Positions 12,065-55,790 of a DNA stretch of 64,000 nt are shown piece after piece (the stretch's first letter is position 1; every line of letters begins with the position of its first letter). The position numbers and the translations under genes were made by a program. This DNA is from Mastigias papua (taxonomy: Eukaryota; Cnidaria; Scyphozoa; Rhizostomeae; Mastigiidae), in assembly GCA_964019165.1 (NCBI GenBank), contig OZ025283.1:6446501-6510500 (forward strand), read 5' to 3'. The notes below the pieces were generated by a model that saw nothing but the letters and a program-made list of their open reading frames with translations, searched no databases and was not told the DNA's origin.

Positions 12065-13538
12065 GGGAGTGGTCATAAAGTATCTGCTATATGGCAGCGG
12101 ATGATATTTGGATGGGCCATGAAAAATTCTGCCATACCTTTTTGGGGCTGCAAAAATAGTCAGGCCCATTCTATGGGGCCATGGAAATTTAATAAAGATT
12201 GTTATTTTCTAAATCATAAATATGGATGGCTAATTTGCACTTGGTACTATCAAGTGGAACTCCAGCAGATCTGGACTGGCTACAGATCTATCAATTGGAA
12301 CTCCATCCATGAAAGATTACAACATCCAGAGTTGTAATCTTCCATGGATGGCGGAGCAATATTTTGGTGGGGGGAGCTCAAGTAGGCAAACTAATACCTC
12401 AGGGATATAGAGAATACCAAAACAGGTACTAGGTACATTTGCAAGATAACGTGGACGGTTTATAGTCCCCCAGCTCAATCATCCGTGGATTTACAAAACA
12501 TAGCTCAACATCTCTCATTACAACTGTTTAATGGCAATACTGAAAGCTCTGTGGTTTTAAGCTATACTCTTTTATACAGGAACAATTTTATACGAACACG
12601 AACCTCGTGAAGCAAATTAAGAACAAGTCGAGGCTGAAGCAGTATCGTAAAGTGCATTGTCAACATTGCCTGCAGAGGGAGTGGGTGGAGATATACTATC
12701 AGTGTGTAAAAAGCCTTTAAAATTTTGTTATTAAAAACAATACCTGTTTCATAAACATCGAATGTTGTCTTGTATATTTTGAAATGTCTAACCTCAACAC
12801 TCAGGACAAATTAGGAACAGCCAGCCTGAACCTCAAATTTACTGGTTCTTATAAAAAAGAGAGTGTAAATAAATTACAGTACAAACCAAATCTGCCTGTG
12901 TCTCAGTTGCTAATAGTAAATAAATGTTTATTATCTGTTTGAGTTGTAAGATGAAATATTATCTAAAGATGACGTACAGGGAGAACTTGCAAATGCAGCA
13001 AAAATTGTTTTCTGTAATTTATTCCTATTTCATTCCTATTCTATATCTTATTTTTTGTCTAATTTATCTTTTATTTATTAATATTTATATTTCTTATTTT
13101 CTCTTGATCTTCTGCATAGTATCCCTTTCTTCATCCATTCTCCAAAAAATTTTTTTACCTTCTTCCACTCCAGAATTGTCAAAAAATCCTTTTTCTATTA
13201 TAAAAGCAATAGCATTATAATGAGATTTTATTTTCAAATTTCTCACATCTAGAATCGATCAATCTTGAGCATTGATCCTTTTGTACCTATTCTTTATTCC
13301 ATAGGAACTTTCTTCAGAACAAAGCACTTTGCGAAGTCCTACAAATCTCTTATTCAGCAGTTTATGACGACAATTCATTCTGCAAGCAATGTTTCATGGA
13401 GTCACGAAAACTGTCCTGACTTTGCTATTAGGCCACCACAGCAAATTGAATAAAAATCTAGGATGGACAATGAATTTGTTTGATCATTTTCTGAAAAATC
13501 ATCCACCCCCATAGAGCAGATACTTTATGATCGCTCAC
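12065..13538. mobile_element. Harbinger-like non-autonomous TIR element, copy 2
   Basis: Left end GGGAGTGGTCATAAAGTATC; right end AGATACTTTATGATCGCTCAC as its inverted partner. It is flanked by the 3-bp duplication TTA (12062-12064 and 13539-13541), typical of PIF/Harbinger insertions. About 1.47 kb, with no transposase. It is collinear with copy 1 at 364-1669. Confidence 0.75.
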
Positions 13539-13795
13539 TTATGTGTTTGCAAATGGTCAAAGTATTTCAACGACTTCTGCACCTTGCGTTGCATGTACAC
13601 CACTTTACTTGACACATTTCACCAGATAAGTCGTTATGGAGAGCAACAGGGGTTGAGGGCAGTCCCCATGAAGTCAAGGTGTAAGAGGTTAATTTCTGTC
13701 GGAAAGTCTATAAATATTGTGCTTCAATTCAGTACAAATATCATGTCTATTTGGGTGAGAAATAGGCTTAATCATCTTTTTTCAACTTCTAAACT

Positions 13796-13966
13796 AGGGA
13801 TTCCTAACTAAGGGTGCCAGCACTCCCGAGGGTGCGAGACATTATCCCAAGGAGTGTGAGAAGCGTTTGTCGTAAACTTGATCTATTTATTATACTCCTA
13901 AAGGCTTTGAAGAACACAGCAAAATATCTTTGGGGTGCAGGAGTGAAAAAGGTTGGGAACCACTAC
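13796..13966. mobile_element. hAT-like MITE
   Basis: A 171-bp element with ends AGGGATTCCTAACTAAGGG and, inverted, TAGTGGTTCCCAACC, a common hAT-type terminus. It is flanked by an 8-bp duplication with one mismatch: TCTAAACT at 13788-13795 and CCTAAACT at 13967-13974. Confidence 0.65.
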
Positions 13967-14519
13967 CCTAAACTCATTTTGCAAATTACAATTACTGAAA
14001 TTTGTGTCACTCCCTTTGTTGTAAATGGTCAGTAAGTTACTATACCCTTTGTTGGCAAAATTTTACTTTGCATCCTATGGTCTAGAGCTAAATTTGTACA
14101 AAGGGGGGTCTTTCTAGATTAAAGGAAGTTGCAATAAGAAAGCGTTGACAAGGCCACATTCTTCATAGCTTTCGAAAAATTTTACGAGCACTAACATTTT
14201 ATTGTAAACTGGTGGACGAATTATCAATTTTAAGAATAATGGATAGGAAGATAAACTGAAATCCAATGCTTTTAGGACCCCAATATATTAACCTAATTCA
14301 TATACTATAACATTTCTTTGAAAAACTAGAAGGGGACGCAGGCCCGTTTTATATAATAGAAGGGGACTAAGCCCAAGAGCCACTATCTTCTACAGCTCTG
14401 ATCGCACTCACTGTGCTTGCAATCGCTAGCAACACTGCTGCATTTTGTTGTCAAAAGGATGCGGTCATTATTTCTTTAGTATGTGTTCTGCAGTTTCGCT
14501 AAAAGGTTCGTTAAAAGGC

Positions 14520-15217
14520 ATTGTTGAGCAAAGCCCTAATATGCATTAATAGCAGTAGTGGTCCGATTACGGAGCTTTGTGGTACCCCTGGAGTCAATTC
14601 AATACTATTTGAATGTTCAGTTTTAAGGACAACGGCTTGGATGTAACATGACAGAAATGAGCGCATCCACTCGTAATCCTACCCTGTATGCCATAGTGAG
14701 AAAGCTTATATATGCAACCTTCATGTGAAATCTTATAGAATGCTTTTTTAAAATTCAAAGATTATGATGTTAGTTTGCTATCCTGTGCTAAGGGCTTTTG
14801 CGATTTCATTTACTGTTAAGATCAACTAAGACTCATACGAATGTCTTGGCTGAGCTTCTGAAAGTGATCCAGAATTCAGGAGCTGGTGATGTGCTTAAGA
14901 GCTTTGCAGATAATGCAGGTCAATGATGTTGGTCGGTAATTTGAAGGGCTGCCTCTATCTTCTGTCTTTAATATGTGGATTACATTTGCTGCCACCAGTC
15001 ATTTGGAATGAAGGCTGAGCTTATAGATATAGGATGTAAGCATAGGACCGAGGTGAGCCACATGCTCTATAAGAAACATTGGTAGTACTTCGTCTGTATC
15101 TCCTACCTTATGTGGGTCCAAATCAAATAATAATTTTTGCAATCCGCTACCTAGACTTCCAAGTCGTTCATGCAAGGCACTTTCAGTTGATCTAGATTTG
15201 TGACAGTAAGGTAACAT
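14520..15217 (-). mobile_element. Decayed LINE reverse transcriptase fragment (CR1/L2/jockey-like)
   Basis: On the minus strand, broken by stops and frameshifts, it encodes recognisable RT blocks in order: a segment like LDPHK..DT..VLPMFL, SYRPTSLTCIICKALKH, a FKKAFYKISHEG block, and TPGVPQSSVIGPLLLL. These match RT motifs up to the GVPQGSVLGPLLF region of non-LTR retrotransposons. The YxDD box is not seen. Inactive. Confidence 0.75.
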
Positions 15218-15754
15218 TTAATATCAATTTTTCAATAACAAAGTTTTTTCACCCTGTGCTGAAACTTTCTTTGACTTTTTTATGAATTCTGTACTGAAAA
15301 TTTTTAAGATATTTTTGCGACAGGCAGACAGGGGCTAAACAAACTTAGCACTCAAATGCAGTGGTGCAGTGCTAAATTTTCAACAAGGTGGCTCAAAGCA
15401 GAATGCCCTATATCCCCTACTTAATTTGGAAAATTTTGAGAAAACTTCTTTCAGAAATGTGCAATATTGATCAAATTTGCTACTTAATATTCCACTGAAT
15501 TCGTATCAAGTTTCTTTATCTCCGTTGGAACAAGCAGCGGCGTTAGAAAGCAAACATATTCAACAACGCATTTATGTCAATACATCTTTTTTATAAGAAA
15601 CGGTTTATTTGAGGATGATAGCCACAACGAGCAACATTTCAGAAAAATCCGGAGAAAATAGCCAGGTTCATTTATTCATTGACACATCCAGTAAATCGAA
15701 ATCATAAACATTATTCACTAAACCGATAGACTATAGACACATCCTATTGACACA

Positions 15755-15805
15755 TCCTGAACGAATGTTTCGGGACGAGCTTGACCCATCCTCAGGTACT
15801 AAATG
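15755..15805 (-). repeat. Possible Penelope-like terminal hairpin
   Basis: Read on the minus strand it has CCTGAGGATGGG and CGTCCCGAAACATTCG, resembling PLE terminal sequences with a decayed hammerhead. CCTGA can pair with TCAGG and GGATG with CGTCC, but the ribozyme core is not consistent. The surrounding 15.2-16.5 kb holds no other recognisable feature. Confidence 0.3.
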
Positions 15806-16584
15806 GGAGAAATTGGGGTATGAATGATCAATAAAGAAAGGTTAAAGAAAAAGAAAAAGCAGAGGGCAAACAGAAGTAAACATGCGGAAATTGCCTAAGT
15901 AAGGAGTTAGCTAGGGAGGCAAATGCCAGAAACAATGAAACAAGAAACCTATGGGGATTAGAACATAGGGTATCGAAGAATTTTGTTGATTAAGTGTGGA
16001 TCGAACTTTGAGCTAGAACTGCAGTCGTAATAGTTTGCAGTACACAATGAATGGGCAGTGAATACTGTTTCTGAAATAATTCAATTCAACTTGTTTGAGT
16101 GTCGTGGTTTTTGGCGCCGTTTTAAGGCTGTTTATAATGGGGTATAACGAGTTGGTTATCCGACCGCCGGTATTAAAATTTTGAAGTGATAGAGTTAAGA
16201 GTTAAGAGACCAATATTCCATTCAAAATCAGTTTCGCGTGCATAGCTGAAGAAAAATGTAAAGGAGACTTTAACAAGCATGTAATAGTCATAAGAGACTC
16301 GTAGATAACTTTGTTTCTCTCTTTATGATTCGGTTGTTCTCCGATCTGGCGTTTCACAAAAGTACTTTATGTATGCGAATATTTTTTTCCGCTTTCTGAT
16401 GTTGGTATTGACTCTCGTATTGACATTCCATAAATACCAGAATGCGAGCTATGCTATTAGTTAACTTTGTTTTGCTTTCAGAGCCAAGGAGGCCTTTATA
16501 CTTCTATTGCACTATTTTATATGCTACCAGTTCTTAGCGTTGATTCAACCTCTGAGGTAGTTTGAAGCGGACTGTATAGTTATT

Positions 16585-47602
<31,018 letters not shown>

Positions 47603-47758
47603 CGCAGATTTTGTATACATTTTGCTTTTAAAAATTATGGGTAGATACCCTTTTTGCTTATTGTTTTACAGTTCCGAAGGTAAATCCATTAAAATTCCCA
47701 TTTTGTTCCATTGTACTTCTGCTTATATTTGATTGTTTTTCGTTCATATTAACTGCAG

Positions 47759-48062
47759 TACTCTCTAGTCCGGAATAGACATCCCTCCAACTATTTACTT
47801 CTATCTATTTACTTCCAACTATCTACTATGTTAGAAATATTTAATAGCCGTAATAGGTTCTTTTCAAAAAGCTAAAGTTTTTTTATCCAATGCATATGTT
47901 AGCCTTCTCTCCACCTCCGTCTATAACAGCCCACCCCATAAACATTCACCTTGGAGCTTTTTCCACTCCCCCACTTATTGCACCCTCCCCGTTTATGTAC
48001 TTTAAGATTTTTTCCCAACCCCCTGCTTATTGCCACCCCCTTCTATTTCGGACTGGAGAGTA
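47759..48062. mobile_element. MITE with TACTCTCYAGTCCGRAATAG ends
   Basis: Inverted ends TACTCTCTAGTCCGGAATAG and CTATTTCGGACTGGAGAGTA enclose about 265 bp of C/T-rich non-coding sequence. It lies 157 bp past the anoctamin stop and may be part of the 3'UTR. Confidence 0.75.
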
Positions 48063-50044
48063 TATATTTGAATGTGAGTTTAGAAGTTTCTCGTAGAAGC
48101 TCTGTTGCTACCTGAATGTGTTGAGCGATATAGGACAAATGTTAGCGTCACTTTCACCATCTTTTTCGGCTCTCAATCGTCTGAAACCAATGAGGTAAAA
48201 ATTTTCTGAAATGTATAGGATTTCCCAAAATCTTCATGGCAAATATTTGTGTCAGGATAATTTGATATAGAAATTAAATTCATTAGGCGATGGGAGGGGT
48301 GTATCTTTCAGATCATTTATACAGTTTTCACCATCCTTTAATGCACCGGGTTCACCTCTCCTTTGCTAAGGAAGTCCTTTTCTACGACGTATTCTTCGTA
48401 ATCTCGTTCACTGTATGTTTTTTACCAGTCTTAATGGTTTTGTATTTCAAATATTCGTTTGTTAGTACGTTTTTAATCCTAGAGAAAACCGCATCATAGC
48501 TGTGCCTATCAACATGATGACTAATAGGTAGATCTTACTAATAAGAGCATAAGAACTGTTTCAAAATTATCCAAGGAAAGGGCGCTTTATGGCCCTTTAT
48601 ATAGACAAGGGCAAGGGGCTAGATCCCCAGGACCCCCGTAGTCGTGCTCCTAATTAACCCGATACGCATTATTACATTAGCCATCTTTCAATACCTACTC
48701 ACCTGTTCCCAGTGTAACCCCATACACCCTAATGTAAACAACCATAGGCCTATTGAAACCCAATTTGAATATCCCTTTGAAATCCTTTTCAAATCTCCAT
48801 TGTAAAGGTGCGAACCCTTTCGAATCAGTATTGGGAGAACTCTTCGATTTTTCCTACACACCAGATTTGGTATTATTTTACGAAATTTTACCAGTGATGT
48901 ACAACTGACTTATATTAGACGCACAAATTTTTCTATAATTTTCTGACAATGTTTTGTTGAGATATTCGCAATTTTCCAGCTCTTATCCGAGAAAGTCCAT
49001 CTTTCTTTTGTCTCAGACACAATAGCGCAATCAAAACAGAAAAGTGCGGTTTTTGGCTCCTTCATTCATTTAGTAATGCTGTACTTTATACAATATGATG
49101 CAAAACATGTTGCTCTACTCTATGGTATTTTTTTCACAATTTTTGGAACATTAGTCGCTGAGATATTCCACTTTTTCTCCGCCGAGCCTATGGAAGTCCC
49201 GTTTTACACAAAGAGATTCGAAAATAACAATAGCGATCTCGTTTTGAGGAGACAAAAGAAAATCGGTTTTTCGCAGTTAATTCCTAATTTTCCAAAAGAC
49301 ATGCTTGGTTTCAAAAATTTACAAGATGCGCCGTTCAATTCTGCATCTTTTGGTATATGAAGCGCATAGTTTTGAGCTGTAATGGCGGAGTAAAAAAATA
49401 TTTTCTGTTTTCGACAAACATGGCGGAGAACAAAAGAATCAGTAAAAAATTTTTTTCAAAATGCGTCGCAGCGTCCGGGGCCAGAATTGAGCTGGATGTG
49501 AAGGAGCATCGAGGGGTTCTTCACTTTCGATTCCCCTTTTCTTAGTGAAAAGTTAGAAATAGAGTTGAAAGGTATTTATATTTAGCTTCAGGTCGTAAGG
49601 TAGTCAATGACAGACGTTATTTTATGACATCTTAGCAATATTTTGAGCTATGTGAGCTCCAACCATTAAGTTAAGTTTTGAATTTCTTCTTAATTAATGT
49701 AATATAACTTTGCTGGTCAGGTATGATCGAAGTTTATACAATTAGTACCGTTCTTCTATGCATTTATTAAAATTGTATATTTAAAATAATTTTTTAGGTG
49801 GTTTTACAAGCAAGTTGTTTATGCGTTCAATTGTATATTAGTTATTGCTCTTTAGATGCACGATGACGTTTTCAAAATATCTGTTGTAATTTTTTGTGTA
49901 TCCTCTGTATCAAGAATGCAAATGTTCGCATCAAACAAAAATGTATGGGCTTATTCATATGTACATAGGTTGATTGAGAGTTAAAACGTTAAAATCAAGC
50001 CATTCAGTTCATCTTTTGGATTTATTAACTCATTAATTATTGGG
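48063..50044. other. Region 3' of the anoctamin gene, no gene recognised
   Basis: Open frames at 48290-48499, 49076-49360 and 49357-49545 have no recognisable motif. The blocks around 48950-49020 and 49150-49210 resemble each other (both contain gagatattc followed by a T-rich stretch), suggesting an old local duplication. Confidence 0.4.
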
Positions 50045-50370
50045 AAATAACAGTTTTGTTTCTTCGATATACTTTTTATATATGAAGGAAACTTTCCTTT
50101 CAGTCTGGATGTCTCATAATATTTTGTTAAATCCAGCCTTAAATGTTTCTTAAAGTTCTTGAAATTTCCTATAACAACAGGACAACTGTGAGACGAAGAA
50201 TGTAATCTTTAGTTAAACACATTGAGAGACGGATGTTGTTTGTATCTTATTTCTTGTTCGATTCAAAAACAGATTTTTCAAGTTTACCTTTCAAACTCAG
50301 CCTACCAGCGTTTCTTAATTTTTGCCAGATTTGAGCCTCACGTTTCTTATAAAAACGTGTATACAAAAGC
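50045..50370 (+). repeat. Interspersed repeat of the TTTCTTAATTTTTG family, copy 3
   Basis: Blocks cttgaaatttcctataacaa, caagtttacctttcaaactc and tttgagcctcacgtttctta match copy 2 at 27350-27640 in the same order. Confidence 0.5.
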
Positions 50371-53300
50371 TTCAATGAATCTAAAACGTGGGGCCTAAAA
50401 AGAGCTCAAATAATTCTTCTACACAAATAAGAAAACCCTTTTCAAGTAAAAGTCTGTTGAGGGATCTCTCACTAAAGTGTTATGTTCAAATATTGTTAAG
50501 AAAGGGTCTTCTAATCCTCAAGGGCGTCAAAGCGAAAACTGCACTCGACTGAAAATGAATACTAGAGGCGTATTTGTACGTACAGAATTACCTAGAGGAA
50601 AGCCCAGGAATAAAGAATAACACAGAAAAACAGCTGATTTTGGATAAAGACATCATCAAAATGTAATGATATCAGATCTTCAGATATCTATTTAATTAAA
50701 GTTCAGCTTGAGAAGTATATCTGCATACTGTAAAACAGTGCTTGATCGCATCGGAAGGTCTGAAATAAGAAAAGAATATTGTAAAACTTTGATTGTACTT
50801 GCTTCGATGATGCTGTAGCTACCGGCAAAATCACCAATTCCCAAAATTTGAAGTAAAATCACGATGAACTATACTATGCAGCATAAGATCAAGGATTATT
50901 ATAAATGAAGCAATGAAAAACAGGAGGAACTCTCATTAAATTAATATGTAAATTCATCGAAAGATATCTAGGCCTGTAATTGAAAGTGCATTCAGGAGAC
51001 TATTGCGTCAGTAGTAACAAAAATACGAAAGAAATTCTATCTATTTAACCATGGCTGAAGCTGCTACTTCGTGTCATAAACAATAGATCCATGGGTCAAT
51101 GCGAGCAGGGGTATAAAAGGGCTGTGAAACTCTTTGATCGACCTTTGCACCTGCAGGACTGGGCGGTAAAGAGCTCGGGAGAGTGGTCATTCAGATCAAG
51201 TTTGTCGAAGGTAGGCATGGATAGTAGTTGATTATTTTTGGGGAAAAACAAGCATTAGTCTTACCTTCATTCGTTCTTGTTACTTTCTGATCAACTATCA
51301 CTTTTCTTGTTATGTCAAGACACTTCAGCAGAAGGTTTCCAATTGCGTTTTTTGGGCGAAGACGAGCCATAAATTGCACCTCGAATCAATCTCAGTTCTC
51401 TGATTCTGCATGCAGGGTATCTCCAATTCATCGCAATTTCGTACAGTTATCCACTTCTACAAAAATATCTCCACAATAATAATACGAAATTCTGCATTTC
51501 AGGTCAAAATCTCCACATTTGCATTTTGCACGTGCATGGCCTGTTCACCGATGTACCACGACATTTCACTGCAAAAGCCAACCAGTGATGTATGCCAACT
51601 ACAAAAGGAACAAAGCTAAGTTAAATTTTCGTTTCTGCTACCTAACATTCAACTCTTGATACAATTAAATGGTCATTGAAATGAAAGCACTTCTAGTCAT
51701 TGAAGTCTTCCTCTCTACATATCTGTACCAAAACCATAGCCTCCCCTAAAAGCATGACACGCAACATCGATGTACAAAGGGGGTACCTTCTTTGCAAAAC
51801 AAATATGCAAATAAAATCAAAGCTTGCTTCAGCGCCTCAGAAATGACAAATTTTCCTGTTCTACTACAAGCAATGGGGAACTTTCGCCGAATTTTACAAA
51901 CAGGGATATTTTGGAAAATATGAGTGATCATTCAATTGAGAAAAATCACACAAGCAACACTATCTGACATGAAATAACCGATTTTCTTTGATACTTGATT
52001 CTGTATTGGAGTTCGAGCATCCCCACTTACTAGCTCATCGACCACGCTGAACAGAACAGTAGGTATTGAATGGATATCTCCTATGGGAACACACAAGACA
52101 CGATTTCTAACTAAAAGTGTAGGAATCAAATTGAACTATTATTGACAATGGGGGAGAGTCCCAAATGCACCGTAGACTATGACCATAATTATGCATAGTT
52201 CCAAACTGACATAAAGGGGGGGGCGAACAACAATCCCAAATAAGTTCTCTTTAAGAAATCCGTTTATATCCTAGAAAATTTCCATATTTAGTTTGTTATC
52301 ATAGCTATCGCTTTCAAAATAGTCATAACCGGTAGTAAAAAGGTATGAAAAAACTGGTGGCGGTCTAATCATAAAAAGTCTCGTTAAGTTTTTTTAACAC
52401 TTCAGAGACAAAAAACATGAAGTGATCTCCTCTTTCACTCCACCAGCAAAAGATTACAAAATTCGATCTTTACCTATCTCGCTGATCCAAAGAGAGGCTC
52501 TTTTTCATTCTGATGAGGTTTGTTATACCTAGTAAGATTCTGGACGTCTGGCGGTAGCAAGGGGTTCTGGTGTGGCGTGGTTGTTGGTGATTGATGGTAG
52601 TAGTGGCTGGTTAGATGTGGTTAGGTACAATCCAAATCAGTTTTAAAAAGAGCCTTTCAGATCAATTGATGGATGCGAGAGGAGTAGCAAACACATAAAA
52701 CAGCAAACACTTTTTTATTGATTTCCAAGACTAGACTGCCACACTATTTTGCCCTCAAAACAGAAATGAGAAAATTTTAAGGGAAAAATCCAACCAAATA
52801 TTTGTGTCAAAAAATTACTCCTCCACAGACGACGAAATACCCGTCACTTACAGAAAAACCTCAAAAGCACGAAAATCACTCTAGAATACTTTCCAATAAA
52901 TTATTTTCAGAAAACTGAAAAGACCCGATGATCGCAAGTAGATGACATGGTAACTAACCAAGAAAACACAACAGGAGCTAAAGGTGCCGAGCTAAATGGT
53001 TAAGGAAGGGGTTATGGTGTAGGGCAATTATACCTACGATGACCACCCAATATTTTAAACTGTTCAAATTCCAATGCATACAAGGATGTATAAGAGCTAA
53101 AGGAAGTGATAGAAAAATTCCCATAAAGTCGTAATAAAAGCTTGACTTATAGAACCAATTTAGAAAATTAACACTGTTGAAACTAGACACTGTTGAAACA
53201 AGCGTCCGCACGCTGAGAGAAGGGTTGAGTTCGCTAAATACTCCTATGATTTTAATAAAGGGGGTTAAGCTACCCGAGCCCCCTCCACAGTACCCCCGAA

Positions 53301-53401
53301 TACAACACCGTAGCTGTAAAAATGAGTTAAAGTTACTTTCGAGCTTGTGTAATAAATCGAACACTTCAGATCTGAAACTACAAGGCATTGAACTATATCT
53401 T
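50371..53401. other. Intergenic, nothing firm recognised
   Basis: A G/T-rich patch at 52540-52640 and a G run at 52217. A minus-strand frame near 51370-51269 starts with ATG and ends at a donor-like GAAGgtaag, but I found no partner exons. Confidence 0.4.
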
Positions 53402-53465
53402 CAATAAACGAAAACATTAACAGACGAAAATATCAATAAACGAAAACATCAATAGACGAAAAACA
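53402..53465. repeat. 16-bp tandem repeat, four units
   Basis: Units CAATAAACGAAAACAT, TAACAGACGAAAATAT, CAATAAACGAAAACAT and CAATAGACGAAAAACA, each exactly 16 bp. Confidence 0.85.
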
Positions 53466-53827
53466 CCACTGAAAGCTCTAATGTATGAGCATCTCTAGTT
53501 CTTACTAACTTCTACATCTAAGAGAGCGGATCCAAGTAGTAAATGGCTTTACTACTTTTGCATGTATCTCTCACATCCAATAGGTATAGAAAACCCAGCC
53601 TCAATGGACACATGGAACGCGGGAACAATCAGAATAGGATGAAAGATTTAACTTGTTTCAACTGCATAAACAACTGAAGGTATGATTTATGTCTACATCA
53701 ATTCTTACACCATGTCAAACTTCAAAATATTTTAGAGAATTCCTGTAGTGGTAGTATGAATCAACCTTATTTGACAGTTTTGCGTATATTCCACTTCATA
53801 TACGTTCAACTTTTGTGCAATCTTGAA

Positions 53828-54144
53828 TGTAACGTAAATCCTCGAACTGCCCCCCCTCGACAAAGTCCCCATGCTAGTGATTCAAATTGTTAACAGGCTT
53901 CCCCCCTTGAAAAAGCCCTTACCAAAGAGGATAATTAAGACCTTGATATAGCCTGATGCTTTAAATTTAGACAGTTCTTTTACTATTATGGAGAAAAGTA
54001 GTTTTGACAATAAGCTTCCATGTGGTATGTGTCCAATAATCCTATAAGTCCTTTTGAATAAGCTCTCCCCTCGAATAAGCGCCCGCTCATAAAGCATAAA
54101 AAATAAATAAATCGAAATGGTGCCAATTCGAGGAAGTATGGTAT
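53828..54144. mobile_element. MITE of the TCGAATAAGCCCC family, full-length copy
   Basis: The left end GTAACGTAAATCCTCGAACT has an imperfect inverted partner at the right end (AATTCGAGGAAGTATGGTA). The interior shares atgctagtgattcaaattgt and cccctcgaataagcgccc with the other two copies. Confidence 0.65.
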
Positions 54145-54382
54145 TGAAATTTGAACAAGCTAGAATGTAATATTGGATGTGGTCGCAGACTTGGTGCATA
54201 CAATGGCACACAGCATGGCAGCCAAACTAATTAACTTTCTAGGACATTAACATTGTGTATCAAGCTTCATCTTCATTAAAGCCAATTCTTCACTAGTTTT
54301 CTATCTCTAATAACTATTCAATTCAATTTAAATTCTACTGCTGCAACATATAACATAAAATCAATTGCACCGCTATAGCAAT

Positions 54383-54791
54383 TTAAACAACGCAGCAGAA
54401 ATCTTTGAGAAGGAGCTCTCCAAGCAGGCCCACTAACGAGAATTGAGTCCATACATTCCTACTTGTTATGCATATCCAGTTCATGTTCCAGTCGCTCCGT
54501 AAAAGTCGAATCAAATTGTTTCTTTTAGCTAGACTTAAGTGAATGCACGCTAATTTGTTTTTTAAATAAAACCTTGGAAGTAGAATTTCGAAGGTCAATT
54601 CCTAAGCTATTCCATAATGTCACCCCCATGTACTGAATACATATTAGATCATAATGTAGCGTGTTCCTCTTAAATAGCCAAGTAAAACCTCTGTACAGTT
54701 TACCTTCAAAACATCGAAATTGGAGGCTATCACCATAAGAAAGAAAACCAAAAATCAAACTCAATATGTCGATAGGCTTGATTTTCATCAA
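54383..54791 (-). mobile_element. LINE ORF2 C-terminal fragment
   Basis: On the minus strand: RNTLHYDLICIQYMGVTLWN, then SLGIDLRN, STSKVLFKKQ and a short tail, broken across frames. The pattern TLWNSLP..lR....LFKK is the common end of CR1/jockey-like LINE proteins. Decayed. Confidence 0.55.
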
Positions 54792-54804
54792 GTTTACTTA
54801 TCTA

Positions 54805-55790
54805 ATTTCTCATTTCTAATACTTATGTAGAATCTGGTCTCAACAACATGCAAATTGGAAACAATCAACAAAAAGAGAAAGGAGACAAATCATGACATCA
54901 AAAGGTTTGATTTTTATTAAATTTACTTGTCTATTTATTTCTCATTTATAATAACTAACAAGAATCTGGTTTCAAAAACATGCAAATTGGAAACCATCAA
55001 CGCAAAGAGAAAGGAGACAAATCATGACATCAAAAGGTTTGATTTTTATTAAATTTACTTGTCTATCTATTTCTCATTTATAATAACTAAGAAGAGTCTG
55101 ATTTCCAAAAGATGGAAACTGGAAACCATCAACACAAAGAGAAAGGAGACAAACCATGACATCAAAAGGTTTGATTTTTATTAAATTTACTTGTCTATTT
55201 ATTTCTCATTTATAATAACTAAGAAGAGTCTGATTTCCAAAAGATGGAAACTGGAAACCATCAACACAAAGAGAAAGGAGACAAATCATGACATTAAAAG
55301 GTTTGGTTGTCAGTAAATTTACTTTTCCATGTCTAATAACTAAGAAGAAGGTGGTTTTAAAGAGATGGAAATTGGAAACTATCAACACAACAGATTATTA
55401 AATTTACCAGCCTAATTATTTATCTGTCTTGAACAACATGGAAATTGGAAACCATTAATTAAAGAGAAAGGACGTAAATCACGACATCGAAGGTTTGTCT
55501 TTGATTGAATTTACTTGGACATTTATTTCTCATGTCTTATAACTAGGAAGAATCTGGTTTCAAAAACATGGAAAGTGGAGACCATCAACGCAAAGAGAAA
55601 GGAACCAAATCATGATATCGAAAGGTTAGATTCTCATTAAATCTACTTGTCTATTTATTTCTCAGTTCTAATAACTAAGAAGAATCTGGTTTCAAAAATA
55701 CGGAAATTGGAAACTATCAACAGAAGAGAAAGGAGCCAAATTATGACATCGAAAGGCTTTATGTTCACTAAACTTATGTGGCTTTGTATT
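54805..55790. repeat. 132-bp satellite array, about 7 units
   Basis: The landmark CATGACATCAAAAGG recurs at 54891, 55023, 55155 and 55287, exactly 132 bp apart. Diverged forms follow at 55480, 55611 and about 55741, after one rearranged unit. Each unit also has TTACTTGTCTATTTATTTCT, TAATAACTAAGAAGAATCTG and AAAGAGAAAGGA. Units in the middle are nearly identical, those at the edges diverged. Confidence 0.9.

Noticed and set aside
49076..49545. Two consecutive open frames after the anoctamin gene
   Set aside because: No motif, no splice support, and they fall in a locally duplicated non-coding stretch.
51269..51379. Possible first exon on the minus strand (MARLRPKNAIGNLLLKCL, donor GAAGgtaag)
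   Set aside because: No recognisable family and no partner exon with matching phase was found nearby.
52978..53407. Overlapping open frames on opposite strands
   Set aside because: Neither has a recognisable motif; chance openness is likely.
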